Source: Candidatus Methanoperedens sp. (GTDB taxonomy: Archaea; Halobacteriota; Methanosarcinia; Methanosarcinales; Methanoperedenaceae). Taken from it: a stretch of DNA of 54,655 bases. Position 1 is the first letter of the stretch. Each line of letters begins with the position of its first letter. Positions 53,101 to 54,655 of the stretch are shown piece after piece. Where the stretch lies: contig JAUSDC010000078.1 in assembly GCA_030650845.1 (NCBI GenBank), forward strand, positions 1-54,655, given 5' to 3'. The notes under the pieces were generated by a model. The model was not told the DNA's origin. It ran no database searches and saw only the letters and a program-made list of their open reading frames with translations. Both the position numbers and the translations under genes were made by a program.

Positions 53101-53696
53101 GATTCAACTTTTTCGATATCCTCGCAAGTGTTGATATTCATAAATGTTGTTAAATCTGGGTCTATTTTGCTTAGCTCTTCAAAAGGCATATAATTTACAT
53201 GAAGTCTTGAAATAGGTGCCAGTATAGTAGTTTCACGGTTTTCGAGTGATTTTTTTGTTTCACTCAACATTGCACTGCGATTATAAACAGCATGAAGGGG
53301 TTCAAGAAATCCATCACCATGAAGTGGGATAGCTGCCTCATAATCCTTGCACTTTGAAAAAAGAAAATTTACGACCTTTTCATTAATAAAAGGCATATCG
53401 CACGCTGCAATAAAACAAAACTCATCCTTACAGATAGTAAGCCCTGAAAGTATGCCTGCCAGCGGACCTGTGTTTTCATACATGTCATAAGCATACCGAA
53501 GGTTCGGGAATATCGCTTTCAAAAGTTCACCCTGTGTTTCATTCCGAACGGAAATTATTATTTCATCCACTACTTTTTCCAGCTTTTCAATGACATAAGC
53601 TATCAATGGTTTCCCATTTATATCAATAAGGGCTTTTTCACGGAATCCCAGGCGGCTGCCTCTTCCACCAGCAAGAATGAGAGCTGAACAGGACAT
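53097..53696 (-). CDS. mobA: Molybdenum cofactor guanylyltransferase
   Basis: 199 residues with the nucleotidyltransferase loop LILAGGRGSRLGFREKALID, AACDMPFINEKVV (metal Asp) and PLAGILSGL. It makes the guanine dinucleotide form of the pterin cofactor needed by DMSO-reductase-family enzymes such as the one at 38639. Confidence 0.93.
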   Translation of the reverse strand: MSCSALILAGGRGSRLGFREKALIDINGKPLIAYVIEKLEKVVDEIIISVRNETQGELLKAIFPNLRYAYDMYENTGPLAGILSGLTICKDEFCFIAACDMPFINEKVVNFLFSKCKDYEAAIPLHGDGFLEPLHAVYNRSAMLSETKKSLENRETTILAPISRLHVNYMPFEELSKIDPDLTTFMNINTCEDIEKVES

Positions 53697-53703
53697 ATTT
53701 CAG

Positions 53704-54528
53704 TTAAATATTGTTTGTGTCGTGCACCCAGAATTCACCATTTTGAGTATGCTCCTTTTTCCAGATTGGCACTTGCGCCTTCAAACGTTCGATCGCTTCC
53801 CTTAGAATGGGAAAAAGTTGTTCCCTGTGTGCTGCGGCCACGACAATATACAATATATCCTCTCCTTTCAAAATGATGCCTGTTTTATGATGCATCAGGA
53901 CATCGATAATCCCATCTTTTTGTTTAAGTTCTGAGCATATTTCATTCATCTTTTGTCGGGAAACATCGCTATATTCCTCAAATTCGAGAAACTCTGTACG
54001 AGTCTCCTTTTCGGTTGCCCTGACAATTCCTGTGAAAGTTCCGATGGCTCCACTTTTGTCTATATCTTTGGATATACGGATTTTCGCAAGTAATGAATTC
54101 AAAGTATGATATTCCGGCTGTTCCAGTATAATATTGATTATGTCTTCAATATCAACACTCTCTGGTTTATTCAATCTTTTAAGAATATTAATGGCCTCAA
54201 CATTACCCAGCGCTATTTTAGGCAATTTACTTTCTTTAAAACCTTCAACCACTCCAAAATCCACTCCTGTATCTGCAAGTTCATCCAGGGCTTTTGTAAG
54301 ATTATTTTCACGCGAGAATTTTACAAGTTCACTTTGAGTGACACCAATAACCACATCAGCACCAGCACTTGCATGTTTCCATGTGTCTGTGCCTGGTCTG
54401 TTTATATTATGTTCATGGAGATGTTTTATTGTTCCTACTGAGCCGTAGTTTTTCAATGCACATACCAGTTTTTCCACTAATGTGGTTTTCCCTGTTTTTT
54501 TATACCCTACAACCGAGATTATTTTCAT
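53704..54528 (-). CDS. MobB-MoaE fusion protein
   Basis: 274 residues. The N-terminal MobB has a normal P-loop GYKKTGKTTL (8-17), TDTWKHASAGADVV and VVEGFKESKLPKIA. From about residue 150 it becomes MoaE, the large subunit of molybdopterin synthase: GAIGTFTGIVRATEKE, VLMHHKTGIILKGED and the end VPIWKKEHTQNGEFWV with the catalytic Lys. Such fusions are known in methanogens. It joins two steps of cofactor synthesis. No MoaD is nearby. First gene of the mob operon. Confidence 0.92.
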   Translation of the reverse strand: MKIISVVGYKKTGKTTLVEKLVCALKNYGSVGTIKHLHEHNINRPGTDTWKHASAGADVVIGVTQSELVKFSRENNLTKALDELADTGVDFGVVEGFKESKLPKIALGNVEAINILKRLNKPESVDIEDIINIILEQPEYHTLNSLLAKIRISKDIDKSGAIGTFTGIVRATEKETRTEFLEFEEYSDVSRQKMNEICSELKQKDGIIDVLMHHKTGIILKGEDILYIVVAAAHREQLFPILREAIERLKAQVPIWKKEHTQNGEFWVHDTNNI

Positions 54529-54655
54529 GATAAACGTTGATAAACTCCATTTTTTAATCTTAGGGTCTTAATCTATTATTAATAATTATTTGTTAATCAG
54601 GCTTTGGGACAATATTATTCCGTAGACAATCCCAATGCTGCACAATCATCTTTTG
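54529..54655. other. Upstream region of the mob operon
   Basis: No gene. AT-rich; on the minus strand AGATTAAAAAATGG at about 54550-54563 could serve as a promoter box. GTTTATCAACGTTTATC is a short direct repeat just before the mobB-moaE start. The window ends within this region. Confidence 0.35.

Overview
This window is archaeal chromosomal DNA from a cytochrome-containing relative of the Methanosarcinales. The informational genes are archaeal: RNA polymerase subunits H, B'', B', A' and A'' with the B and A chains split, NusA, L30e, S12, S7, L40e, aIF1A, RIO1, and geranylgeranylglyceryl phosphate synthase for ether lipids. Methyl-coenzyme M reductase (MCR) chemistry is implied twice, by coenzyme F430 genes (cfbD, cfbC, cfbB) and by a YcaO-TfuA pair of the type that makes thioglycine in McrA. 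Together with Tat-exported molybdo-/tungsto-enzyme modules, TorD chaperones, NrfD and a c-type cytochrome, this fits the anaerobic methanotroph lineage (Methanoperedens/ANME-2d) or a close relative. That placement is an inference; no 16S or mcrA lies in the window.

Layout. 1-4.4 kb: the 3' part of a K+-independent type proton pyrophosphatase and a minus-strand operon of two flavin-type split-barrel proteins (one fused to a membrane domain) and a methyltransferase. 4.5-14.2 kb: tRNA-Lys with a tiny intron, then the rpoH-rpoB2-rpoB1-rpoA1-rpoA2-rpl30e-nusA-rps12-rps7 operon, ended by a hairpin and T-run. 14.2-20.5 kb: toxin-antitoxin loci (one with a gutted toxin), the YcaO/TfuA/zinc-protein locus, a divergent FtsZ-like GTPase and a broken IS200-type transposase. 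20.5-34 kb: an FwdC-like protein, an XRE-CBS regulator, a candidate structured RNA, a PGF-CTERM surface protein, carbon and lipid metabolism genes, a decayed HtrA protease, and the conserved aIF1A-RIO1-KH operon. 34.9-38.4 kb: the F430 cluster.

38.4-45.1 kb: an operon for a Tat-exported formate-dehydrogenase-like enzyme. It holds a catalytic subunit, a four-cluster FeS subunit, a cytochrome b subunit, small membrane proteins, a polyferredoxin with an MvhD/FlpD-like domain, a TorD chaperone and a truncated TatA. 45.1-50.0 kb: a patchwork of gene scraps (NrdJ, SDR and KaiC-like fragments), one intact MTH1187-family gene, a RecA-fold ATPase and an IS66-type transposase. 50.0-52.6 kb: the downstream half of a second oxidoreductase module (headless FeS subunit, NrfD, TorD, monoheme cytochrome c). 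52.6-54.5 kb: molybdopterin-guanine-dinucleotide genes (mobB, mobA, mobB-moaE fusion), converging on the enzyme modules they probably serve.

The most unusual DNA-level signal is a family of three intergenic palindromes at 16.0, 22.9 and 36.9 kb. Each arm carries three copies of the heptamer ACGAACT spaced close to one helical turn. Other points of note are an extra segment of about 100 residues in RNA polymerase A', an aIF1A gene with no ATG/GTG/TTG in the right place, a large palindrome over the TATA box of the formate-dehydrogenase-like operon, and many genes caught in different stages of decay.
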